64,000 nucleotides of DNA from Rhodopseudomonas palustris. GTDB taxonomy: Bacteria > Pseudomonadota > Alphaproteobacteria > Rhizobiales > Xanthobacteraceae. The notes beneath the pieces are model-generated. The model was not told the DNA's origin, made no database searches, and saw nothing but the letters and a program-made list of their open reading frames with translations. Shown piece by piece: positions 27,724 to 36,815 of the stretch (the stretch's first letter is position 1; each line of letters opens with the position of its first letter). The stretch is from NCBI RefSeq assembly GCF_003031265.1, contig NZ_CP019966.1, positions 992,001-1,056,000 on the forward strand, read 5' to 3'. Made by a program: the position numbers and the translations under genes.

Positions 27724-28323
27724 TTAGCTGTGCAGCTTGATGGCGGTTTCGGCGATGGTCTTGCCCTGGTAGCGGGCACCGGCGAGTTCGGTTTCGCTCG
27801 GCTGGCGCGATCCGTCGCCGCCGGTGATCGTGGTGGCGCCATAGGGGGCACCGCCCGTCACCTGATCGAGCCGCATCTGGTCGCCGAAGCCGTAGTTGAG
27901 GCCGACCACCACCATGCCGAAATGCAGCAGATTGGTGATGATCGAAAACAGCGTGGTTTCCTGGCCGCCGTGCTGGGTCGCGGTCGAGGTGAAGGCGCCG
28001 CCGACCTTGCCGTTCAGCGCGCCACGCGCCCACAGGCCGCCGGCCTGGTCCAGGAAATTGGACATTTGCGACGCCATGCGGCCGAACCGGGTGCCGGTGC
28101 CGATGACGATCGCGTCGTAATTGGCGAGGTCCTCGATGGTTGCGACCGGCGCAGCCTGATCGAGCTTGTAGTGCGATGCCTTGGCGACGTCCGGCGGTAC
28201 CAGTTCGGGCACGCGCTTGATGTCGACCTGCGCGCCGGCCTCACGCGCGCCTTCGGCGACCGCGTTGGCCATCGCTTCGATGTGACCGTAAGCCGAGTAG
28301 TAAAGAACCAGAACCTTCGCCAT
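27724..28323 (-). CDS. wrbA: NAD(P)H:quinone oxidoreductase, WrbA type
   Basis: A 199-residue flavodoxin-like enzyme that reduces quinones with two electrons and so limits redox cycling; it works as an FMN-binding tetramer. The FMN phosphate loop is [18 protein letters not shown] at the N-terminus; [19 protein letters not shown] and the late motif [22 protein letters not shown] are diagnostic for WrbA. Length is that of the family. It precedes the pirin gene region on the same strand but is separated from it by a family B repeat. Confidence 0.95.
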   Translation of the reverse strand: MAKVLVLYYSAYGHIEAMANAVAEGAREAGAQVDIKRVPELVPPDVAKASHYKLDQAAPVATIEDLANYDAIVIGTGTRFGRMASQMSNFLDQAGGLWARGALNGKVGGAFTSTATQHGGQETTLFSIITNLLHFGMVVVGLNYGFGDQMRLDQVTGGAPYGATTITGGDGSRQPSETELAGARYQGKTIAETAIKLHS

Positions 28324-28378
28324 GGGGAGTCTCCGTTTGGTTGGTGATTGGGTGGGGAGTGATTGCTGTTAGTTAACC

Positions 28379-28467
28379 GTCATGGCCGGGCTTGACCCGG
28401 CCATCCATCCTCTTCGTGAGAATTGTTGCGAAGTAGGATGGATGCGCGGGTCAAGCCCGCGCATGAC
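28379..28467. repeat. Family B composite palindrome, copy 2
   Basis: Left end gtcatggccgggcttgaccc, right end gggtcaagcccgcgcatgac, with ggatgg arms inside. It fills the gap between the pirin stop and wrbA on the minus strand. Confidence 0.8.
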
Positions 28468-28496
28468 GTTTGTGGGTGACGAAAGGCTGCACGGCC

Positions 28497-29195
28497 TTAC
28501 GCCGCGTCGACCAGCACCAGCTCGGCGTCTGCGAGCGCCGTGATGGTGAGCTTGGTCTCGCCGTGGATCGCGGCGCCGTCGCGAGCGTTGACGCGGACGC
28601 CGTTGACCTCGACGTTGCCGACGGCCGGGACCAGATAGAGGTGCCGCGCCTTCTCGGCGTCGTAAGTCGCCGTCTCGCCTGCCTTCAGCGTCGTCGCCAG
28701 CACTCGGGCGTCGGCGCGGATCGGCAGCGCGTCGGTGTCGGTCGCAAAGCCCGACGCGATGGTGACGAGCTTGCCGGAGCGGTCGGCCTTCGGGAACGGC
28801 TTGGAGCCCCAGGTCGGCTGGCCGCCACCTTGCGTCGGCTCGATCCAGATCTGGAAGATCCGGGTGGTCTCCGGCTCGAGGTTGTACTCGGAGTGCCGGA
28901 CGCCCGAACCCGCGCTCATCACCTGAACGTCGCCGGCTTGGGTGCGGCCCTTGTTGCCGAGCGAGTCCTGGTGGGTGATTGCGCCGTCGCGCACATAGGT
29001 GATGATCTCCATGTCGCGATGCGGATGCGGCGGAAAGCCGGTATCCGGGGCGATCTCGTCGTCGTTCCAGACCCGCAAGGCGCCGTGGCCCATGTTGTTG
29101 GGGTCGTAGTAGCTGGCGAACGAGAAGTGGTGCTTGGCCTTGAGCCAGCCATGGTCGGCGCCGCCGAGCCGGTCGAAGGGACGGAGTTCAATCAT
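28497..29195 (-). CDS. Pirin family protein (YhhW-like)
   Basis: A 232-residue bicupin. The N-terminal cupin has the metal-binding pattern FPPHPHRDMEIITYV (two His) and the later VRHSEYN (His) with Glu nearby, as in pirins with quercetinase activity such as E. coli YhhW. The C-terminal cupin (residues 150-232) has lost its metal ligands, which is usual. The gene starts 132 bp from a divergent LysR regulator whose control region contains two inverted repeats, so it is likely that regulator's target. The physiological substrate is unknown. Confidence 0.92.
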   Translation of the reverse strand: MIELRPFDRLGGADHGWLKAKHHFSFASYYDPNNMGHGALRVWNDDEIAPDTGFPPHPHRDMEIITYVRDGAITHQDSLGNKGRTQAGDVQVMSAGSGVRHSEYNLEPETTRIFQIWIEPTQGGGQPTWGSKPFPKADRSGKLVTIASGFATDTDALPIRADARVLATTLKAGETATYDAEKARHLYLVPAVGNVEVNGVRVNARDGAAIHGETKLTITALADAELVLVDAA

Positions 29196-29269
29196 TGAAG
29201 CCTCCTCATGTCGGGCGCCGGGTTGGCGCCAGTGACTTGCGTTGGCTCTTGAATAAGGATGCCCAATCG

Positions 29270-29304
29270 TTTCATAAATAGAAATGATCGAAACTCATTG
29301 TTTC
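29270..29304. promoter_or_regulatory. Paired inverted repeats in the LysR/pirin control region
   Basis: Two small dyads: TTTC-ataaata-GAAA (29270-29284) and GAAAC-tcatt-GTTTC (29290-29304). They lie in an AT-rich pocket of an otherwise GC-rich gap, 24 bp before the LysR start, which fits a LysR activator/repressor site pair. Confidence 0.5.
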
Positions 29305-29327
29305 TGAAAACGACCCGGAGCGGTACC

Positions 29328-30251
29328 ATGAGCAAGCTTCCGGACTTCGAAGCGCTGGCGATCTTCGCCAAGGTGGTCGAGCTGCGCTCGTTCGCGGCGG
29401 TGGCGGCCGAGTTCGGGCTGTCGAAGGCCACGGTCTCCAAGGCGGTGACCCGGCTGGAGGCGCGGCTCGGCGCGCGGCTGTTCAACCGCACGTCGCGGCG
29501 GCTGGCGCTGACCGATGCCGGCCACCGGCTCGCCGAGCGTGCCGCGCAGCTGCTTGCGGACGGCGAGGCCGCCGAGGCCGAGGCGCTGGCGCAATCCGCG
29601 GCACCGCGCGGCCTGGTGCGGCTGGCGGTGCCGATGACTTTCGGCGTCAAGGTGATCGCGCCGCTGCTGCCGGAGTTCTTCGCCGCCTATCCGGACGTGT
29701 CGATCGATCTGCATCTGTCCGACGCGATGGTCGACCTGATCGGCGACGGTTTCGATGCCGGCGTCCGCATCGCCACGCTGCCGGATTCCTCGCTGGTGGC
29801 GCGGCGGCTGTGCGCGATGCCGCGCTACACGGTGGCGTCGAACGCCTATCTGCAGGCGCACGGCCGGCCGACGCATCCGATGCATCTCGCCCAGCACCGC
29901 TGTCTCGGCTACGCTTATCTGTCGACGCCGAACACCTGGCATTACACCAACGACGCCGGCGATCAGGTCGCGGTGCGGCCGGGCGGGCCGCTGCGGGTCA
30001 ACAACGGCGAGGCGCTGCTGCCGTCGGTGATCGCCGGGCTCGGCATCGCCGATCTGCCGGAGTTCATCGTCGGTGATGCGATCGCGGCCGGCGAAGTCGA
30101 AGTGATTCTGGATGGCTGGCACCAGCGCGAGAGCGCGGTGCATCTGGTGACGCCGCCCGGCGGGCCGCGGCCGGCGCGGGTCGAGGTGCTGTCGGAATTC
30201 CTTGCCGATCAGCTCGGCCGTCTCGGCCGCAAGCGGCGGAGCGCGCGCTGA
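29328..30251 (+). CDS. LysR family transcriptional regulator
   Basis: A 307-residue LysR protein. The winged helix-turn-helix occupies residues 1-65 (FAAVAAEFGLSKATVSKAVTRLEARLGARLFNRTSRRLALTDAG in pieces). The effector domain begins about residue 95 (GLVRLAVPMTFGVKVIAPLLPEF). The pattern resembles the CrgA/DsdC-like subgroup that often controls a divergent oxidoreductase or pirin. Start ATG 29328; the longer frame back to 29259 passes through the operator dyads. It probably regulates the divergent pirin gene and itself. Confidence 0.93.
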   Translation: MSKLPDFEALAIFAKVVELRSFAAVAAEFGLSKATVSKAVTRLEARLGARLFNRTSRRLALTDAGHRLAERAAQLLADGEAAEAEALAQSAAPRGLVRLAVPMTFGVKVIAPLLPEFFAAYPDVSIDLHLSDAMVDLIGDGFDAGVRIATLPDSSLVARRLCAMPRYTVASNAYLQAHGRPTHPMHLAQHRCLGYAYLSTPNTWHYTNDAGDQVAVRPGGPLRVNNGEALLPSVIAGLGIADLPEFIVGDAIAAGEVEVILDGWHQRESAVHLVTPPGGPRPARVEVLSEFLADQLGRLGRKRRSAR

Positions 30252-30265
30252 TCGGCGCGTCCGCG

Positions 30266-31099
30266 TTATTCGAGCGTGACGTTGAACTCGTAGGCCTTGT
30301 CGGGACCGACCAGGGTGAACTTCAGCGCGGCGCCGGCGGCCTGGGCGCCGGACGGCAATCCATCGAGTGCGAAGCTGAAGCGGCGCAGGCCGGCCGGGGC
30401 GCCCTTGATCTCCTTCGGCACCGGCAGCGCCCATTCGGCCGTCGGGCCTTCGACGAACAGGCTGACCTTGGCGCCGGTCGGCGCGACGACATCCACTTCT
30501 ACATCCTTGTCGCCCTTGCGGACGACGTCGCGGATCGTCACCGGATTGCTGTCTCCGACGCTGGCCGGCACCGGCACGGTGTCGAGTGCCGCGGCGAGCG
30601 CACCGTCCTGGGTCGAGGCGACGCTGGCAAATTCCAGCTCAGGGCTCGCCACCACCGGAATGCACAGCTTCTCACACACCGCGTAGTCAACAGTGAGACG
30701 CAGTGTCACCGGCTTGTCGGCATGTTTGGTCACGATGCGCAGCGGCAGTACGACCTGCTCCTTGTAGCCGAGCGAGGTGCCGCCGGCGCCATCGGGAAAA
30801 GCTTGCGGTGCCGGCCACAGGATCGTCACCGCCTCGACGTTCTCCGACTTGGAGAAGTCGAACCGCGGCGGCACGCCGGAATCGCCCGGCGTGCGCCAGT
30901 AAGTTTTCCAGCCGGGCTGCAACTGGAAGGCAATCCCACCCAGCAGCACGCCGCCGCTACGTGAGCCGGCCAGCAGCCGGACGGCGGAATGTTGCTCGGT
31001 AACCCATGGCGACACGTCGTCGGCGCGGGCGCCGCAGGCGGTGGCCGCGAGCACGGCGGCGGCGAACAGAACGGCACGAGACGGAACGATTGCGGTCAT
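30266..31099 (-). CDS. Secreted DsbD N-terminal-domain-like protein
   Basis: A 277-residue periplasmic protein with a Sec signal (LFAAAVLAATACGARA). The core resembles the N-terminal immunoglobulin-like domain of DsbD/ScsB thiol reductases: WKTYWRTPGDSGVPPRFDF, LGYKEQVVLPL, and the redox pair in CEKLCIP. The membrane and thioredoxin parts of DsbD are absent, so this is a stand-alone domain that probably takes electrons from a separate CcdA/ScsB-type partner. The Cys in the signal is not in a good lipobox. It diverges from yqgE; 107 bp lie between. Confidence 0.8.
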   Translation of the reverse strand: MTAIVPSRAVLFAAAVLAATACGARADDVSPWVTEQHSAVRLLAGSRSGGVLLGGIAFQLQPGWKTYWRTPGDSGVPPRFDFSKSENVEAVTILWPAPQAFPDGAGGTSLGYKEQVVLPLRIVTKHADKPVTLRLTVDYAVCEKLCIPVVASPELEFASVASTQDGALAAALDTVPVPASVGDSNPVTIRDVVRKGDKDVEVDVVAPTGAKVSLFVEGPTAEWALPVPKEIKGAPAGLRRFSFALDGLPSGAQAAGAALKFTLVGPDKAYEFNVTLE

Positions 31100-31233
31100 C
31101 TGGCGTATCTAGAGTTTGCGCGAGGCTGGGGCCACTGAAATGGCGGTGAAACCGCGACTATTCGGCGTCCCGAGATTGATTGACAGGATCGGCACCCGAT
31201 ATCAGGATGATGGTGCAACGCGAGGATCCCCTG

Positions 31234-31887
31234 ATGGAGACTGCATCCAAAAGGCCGAAGTCCGGCGCAGCCAAGAAGCCCGCCGCCAGCAAGGCGCGCG
31301 GCGATGGGCCGAGCTATCTCGACGGCCAGCTCCTGATCGCGATGCCGGTGATGGAAGACGAGCGCTTTGCGCGCTCGGTGATCTACATTTGCGCGCATTC
31401 ATCGGAAGGCGCCATGGGGATCATCGTCAATCGCCCCGCGGGCAGCATCGATTTCCCCGAATTGCTGGTGCAGCTCGACATCGTCGAGAAGCCCGAGCAG
31501 ATCAAGCTTCCTGATCACGCCGAGTCCATGAAGGTGCTGAGGGGCGGACCGGTCGAGACCGGCCGCGGATTCGTGCTGCATTCGAGCGACTTCTTTATCA
31601 AGGATGCCACATTGCCGATCGATGACGGCATTTGTCTGACCGCCACCGTGGACATCCTCAAGGCGATCGCCGGCGGCACCGGGCCGAAGCACGCCATCCT
31701 GGCGCTCGGCTATGCCGGCTGGGCGCCCGGCCAGCTCGAGAATGAAATCCAGGAAAACGGCTGGCTGCACTGCGACGCCGATGCCGACCTGATCTTCGGC
31801 GACGACATCGAAGACAAATACGACCGCGCACTGCACAAGCTCGGCATCGAGCCGGGGATGCTGTCCGCCGAGGCTGGGCACGCGTAG
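31234..31887 (+). CDS. UPF0301/AlgH family protein (YqgE)
   Basis: A 217-residue protein of the YqgE/AlgH family, widespread and without firm function. The family core starts at [21 protein letters not shown] and includes [21 protein letters not shown] and [15 protein letters not shown], all conserved blocks. The first 25 residues are a Lys/Ala-rich extension ([18 protein letters not shown]). Starts at 31180, 31207 and 31234 are in frame; I prefer ATG 31234 because gagga lies seven bases before it. Confidence 0.88.
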   Translation: METASKRPKSGAAKKPAASKARGDGPSYLDGQLLIAMPVMEDERFARSVIYICAHSSEGAMGIIVNRPAGSIDFPELLVQLDIVEKPEQIKLPDHAESMKVLRGGPVETGRGFVLHSSDFFIKDATLPIDDGICLTATVDILKAIAGGTGPKHAILALGYAGWAPGQLENEIQENGWLHCDADADLIFGDDIEDKYDRALHKLGIEPGMLSAEAGHA

Positions 31888-31940
31888 CGCTCCAGTCGCC
31901 GGCACGTCGGGTCGTGCGCCAAGGCCGCCCCACGCACAAA

Positions 31941-32042
31941 CGTCATCGCCCGCGAAGGCGGGCGACCCAGTATTCCAGGGCATCTGTTGTAAATTACGAA
32001 CGCACCGCAGTACTGGATCCCCCGCATGCGCGGGGGATGACG
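31941..32042. repeat. Family C composite palindrome, copy 2
   Basis: Left end cgtcatcgcccgcgaaggcg with gggcgacccagtattcc, right end tactggatcccccgcatgcg with gggggatgacg. It lies between the convergent yqgE and GGDEF/EAL genes. Confidence 0.85.
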
Positions 32043-32091
32043 GATTATTGGGGAGAGGCGCTGCTGCACAAGCGGCTGCCGGGTTGATCTC

Positions 32092-34971
32092 TCAGCTCGC
32101 CGCTTCCAGGCGCTGCTCTTCGGTCAGCAGCTTCATCGCCGCATCGGCGTCCATCGGTTCGCCGAAGGCGAAGCCCTGGGCGTATTCACAGCCGAGCTGA
32201 TACAGCTCCACCGCATCCGAATCCGTCTCGGCGCCTTCCGCCACTACGTCCATGCCGAGGTCGTGCGCCAGCGCGATGATCGACTTCAGGATCACCGGGC
32301 GGGTGCCGCGGCTGGTGGTGCGGACGAACGACTGATCGATCTTGATGGTGTCGAACGGGAAGCGCTGCAGGTAGCTCAGCGACGAATGTCCGGTGCCGAA
32401 ATCGTCGAGCGACAGCCCGATGCCGAGCTCGCGGATCCGCTGCAGCATCTGGGCTGCGTGCTCCGGATTCTCCATCACCAGCGACTCGGTGAGTTCGAGC
32501 TTCAGCGTGCCGCGTGCGACCGACGAGCGCGACGTCACGGTGCGGATGTCGTGCAGCAGATCGTGGCGCAGCAGCTGCCGCGACGACACATTGACCGAGG
32601 CGAAGATCGGCTCGCGGGCGCGCATCGCGCGCTGCCAGATCGAGAGCTGCTTGGCGGTCTGGTCGAGCACGAAGGTGCCGAGCTCGACGATCAGCCCGAT
32701 CTCTTCGGCAATCGAGATGAACTCGCTCGGCGACATCCGTCCGAGCTTGGGATGATCCCAGCGCGCCAGCGCCTCGAAGCCGGCGATCGAACGGTCTTCG
32801 AGCCGCACGATCGGCTGATACAGGATGGTGATTTCCTTGCGCTCGATCGCCCGGCGCAGTTCGGATTCCAGCGTCAGCCGGTCCGACTTCCGCGCCCGCA
32901 TCGCCGGCTTGTAGACGTCGATGCGGTCGCCGCCGATCCGCTTGGAGTGATACATCGCCAGCTCGGCGTCCTTGATGATCTCGTCGGACAACTGGGTCTG
33001 CGGGTCGGAGAGTGCGAGGCCGATCGAGGCGGTGAGGAAGATCTCGCGATCGTTGAACGCGATCGGCGCCTTGATGGTCTTGCGGATGGTCTCGGCGAAG
33101 GCGGTGATCTTGGCCGGGTCCTGCTCGGACAGCAGGATCAGCCCGAACTGATCGCCGGCGATCCGTGCCAGCGTATCCTGCGGCTTGAGGATGCGGCTCA
33201 GCCGCCGCGCCAGCGTCAGCAGGATCGAGTCGCCGACCGCGATGCCGACGGAATCGTTGACCTGCTTGAAGCGGTCGAGGTCGATCACCATCAGGGTTGG
33301 CCGCAGCGCCGGCATGGTCTTGGCGAAGTTCGCCACCGCACCGAGGCGGTCGATGAACAGCTTGCGGTTGGGCAGGCCGGTGAGGTTGTCGTGCACGCTG
33401 TCGTGCAGCATCCGCTCTTCGGCGATCTTGATCTCGGTGACGTCGGTCAAGGTGCCGACCACGCGGGTGACTTCACCGTCGGTGCCGACCACCGGGCGCG
33501 CCTTCAGCGAGAACCACATGAAGTGGCCGTCCGGAGTGCGCAGCCGGAAGTCCTGGGTCAGCCGGCCGCGGCGCTGGTCAAGCACGCTGTCGAGAGCGGC
33601 GCGGAAACGGTCCTGGTCGAGCGGGTGCAGCACTTCGAGCCAGCTTGCGGCGGAGCCTTCCAGCGCGCCGCGCTTCAGGCCGAGCAGCGCTTCGGTCTCA
33701 GGGCTGGTGAACACCTTGTCGGCCGAGACGTCCCAGTCCCAGATCAGGTCGCCTGAGCCGATCAGCGCCAGCGCGCGGCGTTCGACGTCGGAGATCACCC
33801 CGCCGGTGGCGCCGCCGCCCGAGAACGCGTGCTGCATCACGGTGAAGCCGATCAGCATCACGATCAGCACCAGGCCGCCGAGCAGCGCCGGGCCGACGAT
33901 GTCGTTGGTGACGGTGCCGGCCACCGCCATGCCGGAGGCCACCACCCACACCACCAGTAGGAACCAGGTCGGGATCAGCAGCACCGCGCGGTCGAAGCCG
34001 TGGGTCGACAGATAGACGATCAGCGCGAAGCCCGCGAAGGCGATCAGCACCAGCGAGATGCGTGCGATGCCGGACGCCACCGCAGGATCAAACAGCGCCA
34101 GCGCCACCAGCGAGCCGAGGAAGGCGAGCCATCCCAGCGTGATGTGCGAATAGCGGACGTGCCAGCGACTGAGATTGAGATAGGCGAACAGGAAGACGAG
34201 CAGCGTCGCGGCCAGGATCGCTTCGCCCGAAGCGCGCCACACCCGCTCGGCGCCCGACGACATGTCGAGCACCTTGCCCCAGAAGCCGAAATCAATGCCG
34301 ATATAGACCAGCACCGCCCAGGCCAGCGCCGCCGCGGCCGGAAACATGATGCTGCCCTTGACGACGAACAGGATGGTCAGCACCAGCGCCAACAGGCCGG
34401 AGATGCCGATCACGATGCCTTGATACAGCGTGAACGAGTTGACCTTGTCCTTGTAGGCTTCCGGCTCCCAAAGATAGAGCTGCGGCAGCTTGTCGGTGCG
34501 CAGCTCGGCCACGAAGGTGATCACCGAGCCGGGATCGAGCGTGACGCGGAAGATGTCGGCGGTCGCGCTGTCCTGCCGCTCCGGGCGGTCGCCGGTCGAC
34601 GGCGTGATGGTGGCGATGCGCGACATACCGAGGTCGGGCCACAGCAGCCCCGAGCCGACCATCCGATAGTGCGGCGCCACGATCAAACGATCGAGCTGGT
34701 CGTCGGAGTTGTTGGCGAGCGCGAACACCACCCAATTCTGGCCGCCCTCGCGGGCGCGCACCTCGACGCGGCGGACGATGCCGTCATTGCCGGGCGCGGT
34801 GGAAATCTGAACGCGATCATTATCGCTGTGCAGATGCTCCAGCACACCGGTGAGGTCGATCGCCGGCGCGTCGCTGCGGACGCTGACGGCATCGATGGCG
34901 TGTGCCTGCGGGACAGCCGCAACCATCATCACGCCCAGCGCCAGCAGCGCGAGGCATCTGATCAGACGCAA
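32092..34971 (-). CDS. Membrane sensor with PAS, degenerate GGDEF and EAL domains
   Basis: A 959-residue c-di-GMP signalling protein. A signal peptide (to about residue 25) is followed by an extracytoplasmic domain to about 180, then seven to eight membrane helices to about 385 in the manner of 7TMR-DISM receptors. A PAS domain with PAC motif comes next. The GGDEF domain has AGDQF where GGDEF is expected, so it is probably inactive as a cyclase and may sense GTP. The EAL domain is intact: EALARW, ELTESLVMEN, LDDFGTGHSSLSYL, KIDQSFV, AEGAE, so phosphodiesterase activity is likely. It stands alone between a repeat and the quinone reductase gene. Confidence 0.93.
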   Translation of the reverse strand: MRLIRCLALLALGVMMVAAVPQAHAIDAVSVRSDAPAIDLTGVLEHLHSDNDRVQISTAPGNDGIVRRVEVRAREGGQNWVVFALANNSDDQLDRLIVAPHYRMVGSGLLWPDLGMSRIATITPSTGDRPERQDSATADIFRVTLDPGSVITFVAELRTDKLPQLYLWEPEAYKDKVNSFTLYQGIVIGISGLLALVLTILFVVKGSIMFPAAAALAWAVLVYIGIDFGFWGKVLDMSSGAERVWRASGEAILAATLLVFLFAYLNLSRWHVRYSHITLGWLAFLGSLVALALFDPAVASGIARISLVLIAFAGFALIVYLSTHGFDRAVLLIPTWFLLVVWVVASGMAVAGTVTNDIVGPALLGGLVLIVMLIGFTVMQHAFSGGGATGGVISDVERRALALIGSGDLIWDWDVSADKVFTSPETEALLGLKRGALEGSAASWLEVLHPLDQDRFRAALDSVLDQRRGRLTQDFRLRTPDGHFMWFSLKARPVVGTDGEVTRVVGTLTDVTEIKIAEERMLHDSVHDNLTGLPNRKLFIDRLGAVANFAKTMPALRPTLMVIDLDRFKQVNDSVGIAVGDSILLTLARRLSRILKPQDTLARIAGDQFGLILLSEQDPAKITAFAETIRKTIKAPIAFNDREIFLTASIGLALSDPQTQLSDEIIKDAELAMYHSKRIGGDRIDVYKPAMRARKSDRLTLESELRRAIERKEITILYQPIVRLEDRSIAGFEALARWDHPKLGRMSPSEFISIAEEIGLIVELGTFVLDQTAKQLSIWQRAMRAREPIFASVNVSSRQLLRHDLLHDIRTVTSRSSVARGTLKLELTESLVMENPEHAAQMLQRIRELGIGLSLDDFGTGHSSLSYLQRFPFDTIKIDQSFVRTTSRGTRPVILKSIIALAHDLGMDVVAEGAETDSDAVELYQLGCEYAQGFAFGEPMDADAAMKLLTEEQRLEAAS

Positions 34972-35092
34972 GTCGGTTCTCCGCGTTCACACCAGTCCGA
35001 ATGGCGCGGCCCCGCGCGCCACGAGCCCCGATAGATGCCATGAAAGCGAGTGAAAACATAGACTCTCTCGCCGGCCCCCGGGGTAGCCCCAC

Positions 35093-36091
35093 TCACACAG
35101 TCAACACAATTTTGCCAATATGTTGGCTGGTTTCCATCCGCCGGTGAGCATCGGCGGCGTCCCGCAGCGCGAAGGTGCCGTCGATCAGCGGCTTGATCCG
35201 GCCCTGCTCGAGCAGAGGGAGCACCTTGGCTTCGATCGCCGCGACCATCGCGGCTTTGTCGGCATTGGAGCGCGGCCGCAGCGTCGAGCCGGTGTGGTGC
35301 AGCCGCTTGGTCATCAGCTTGACGAAGTTGACGTTGGACTTGGCACCGCCGAGGAACGCGATCTGCACGATGCGGCCGTCCATCGCGGCGGCGTCGTAGT
35401 TGCGCTCGATGTAATCGCCGCCGACCATGTCGAGGATCACTTCGACACCTTTGCCGCCGGTGGCTTCCTTCACCGCCGCGACGAAGTCCTCGGTCTTGTA
35501 GTTGATGGCGCGGCTGGCGCCGAGCTTGAGGCAGGCGTCGGCTTTGTCCTGCGAGCCGACGGTGGTGATCACTTTCGATCCGAGCGCGACCGCGAGCTGG
35601 ATCGCCATCGTACCAATGCCGGACGAGCCGCCGTGCACCAGCAACGTTTCGCCGGGCTGCAGGCCGCCGCGCTCGAACACGTTGTGCCACACCGTCATCA
35701 GCGTCTCGGGCGTGGCGCCGGCTTCGATCATCGAATAGGCGGCCGGCACCTTCATCGCCTGCGCGTCCTGGGCGATGCAATATTCCGCGTAGCCGCCACC
35801 AGCTACCAGCGACATCACCTTGTCGCCGAGCTTGTGCCGGGAGGCGCCATCGCCGAGCGCCACCACTTCGCCGGCGATTTCGAGGCCCGGCAGGTCGCTG
35901 GCGCCGGGCGGCGGCGGGTAGCTGCCGGAGCGCTGTGCCACATCGGGACGGTTGACGCCGGCGGCCGCAACTTTGACCAGGATTTCCCCGGGGCCGGGCT
36001 TCGGCACGTCGCGCGTCTCGGGCAGCAAAACTTCGGGACCGCCCGGCTTGCTGATCCCAACCACGGTCATTTGCGAAGGGATCGGTTCCAT
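35093..36091 (-). CDS. NAD(P)H quinone oxidoreductase (zinc-free MDR family, PIG3-like)
   Basis: A 332-residue medium-chain reductase. The N-terminal catalytic domain has AAAGVNRPDVAQRSGSYPPPPGASD in pieces and GLEIAGEVVALG; the Rossmann part has HGGSSGIGTMAIQLA and the RINYKTEDF-like segment. The cysteine ligands of zinc alcohol dehydrogenases are missing, which fits quinone reductases of the PIG3/QorB group. I set the start at ATG 36091 (MEPIPSQMTVVG), preceded by aaggaaaaatc; the longer frame overlaps the promoter of the divergent DUF1192 gene. Confidence 0.92.
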   Translation of the reverse strand: MEPIPSQMTVVGISKPGGPEVLLPETRDVPKPGPGEILVKVAAAGVNRPDVAQRSGSYPPPPGASDLPGLEIAGEVVALGDGASRHKLGDKVMSLVAGGGYAEYCIAQDAQAMKVPAAYSMIEAGATPETLMTVWHNVFERGGLQPGETLLVHGGSSGIGTMAIQLAVALGSKVITTVGSQDKADACLKLGASRAINYKTEDFVAAVKEATGGKGVEVILDMVGGDYIERNYDAAAMDGRIVQIAFLGGAKSNVNFVKLMTKRLHHTGSTLRPRSNADKAAMVAAIEAKVLPLLEQGRIKPLIDGTFALRDAADAHRRMETSQHIGKIVLTV

Positions 36092-36203
36092 GATTTTTCC
36101 TTGGCTGGCGAGGCGGGTGGGTGTCATCTGGCGGAGTAGGTTGTGATTAGACAGCCGGAGGGCGGCTGGCAACCGCAGCGGATCACGAACGGGCGAGGAC
36201 GAC

Positions 36204-36395
36204 ATGGCGCTTGAAGAAGATGACAAGCCGAGGACCAAGATCAGTCACGACATCGGTCAGGATTTGTCGCTGCTGTCGGTCGAAGAACTCAGCGGGCGGA
36301 TCGCTCTGCTGCAAGCCGAGATCGCCCGGCTCGAAACTGCGCTGACGATGAAGCGCGCCACCCGCGAAGCAGCGGATCGCATCTTCAAATCTTGA
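36204..36395 (+). CDS. DUF1192 family small protein
   Basis: A 63-residue alphaproteobacterial protein. After an acidic/basic N-terminus (MALEEDDKPRTK) comes the family core DLSLLSVEELSGRIALLQAEIARLETAL, a single amphipathic helix with heptad-like leucines that should form a coiled coil. No function is known for the family. Length is normal and gaggac is a fair ribosome site. It is divergent from the quinone reductase gene. Confidence 0.88.
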   Translation: MALEEDDKPRTKISHDIGQDLSLLSVEELSGRIALLQAEIARLETALTMKRATREAADRIFKS

Positions 36396-36519
36396 ACGAA
36401 AAGTTGATAGCAGGGCGCGCCGCTGTCTCATGCTGGGACATTTGCTAGCGCCCGCGGTATGGCAAATCGACCGTAAACAAATTCACTCATTTACGCGCGA
36501 TTAAGCTTTCCCGCCTATT

Positions 36520-36620
36520 ACTGTGGATGTCCATCTTTGGACCGAGTGGCTCCTGTCCACTCTGTTTTGACGCCTCCCTGTTATCAACTTAAAAGCCGCC
36601 GGAAACGGCGGCTCTTTTTT
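36520..36620 (+). ncRNA. Putative small RNA with anti-Shine-Dalgarno-like loop
   Basis: No reading frame fits here, but the sequence has the plan of an sRNA: hairpin gtcca/tggac near 36527-36541, hairpin gagtgg/ccactc (36544-36562), an unpaired stretch with cgcctccctg (36571-36580), and an intrinsic terminator (agccgcc/ggcggct then tttttt, 36594-36620). CCUCCC-type loops are used by AbcR-like and other alphaproteobacterial sRNAs to pair with ribosome sites. The 5' end is a guess. The rest of 36396-36815 shows nothing else. Confidence 0.55.
36594..36620 (+). terminator. Intrinsic terminator of the putative sRNA
   Basis: A 7-bp perfect stem, agccgcc/ggcggct, with a 6-base loop, followed by ctttttt. 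Confidence 0.85.
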
Positions 36621-36815
36621 GGCCTCGGTATCGTCCGCAGTGCCGGCGTCACGCTTTGGTCATTGACCGCCACAATGCTGTCTCTGAAGCTGCGTTAACC
36701 TTTGCGCGCGGGTCCGCTGGACTCCACGCATGGGCGGCGTAATGATTTGTTCATCATAAGCCGGTGCGCAGCTTAGCGAGCCGGTACAAGTATTCGGTAG
36801 TGTGAGGCGTTGACC

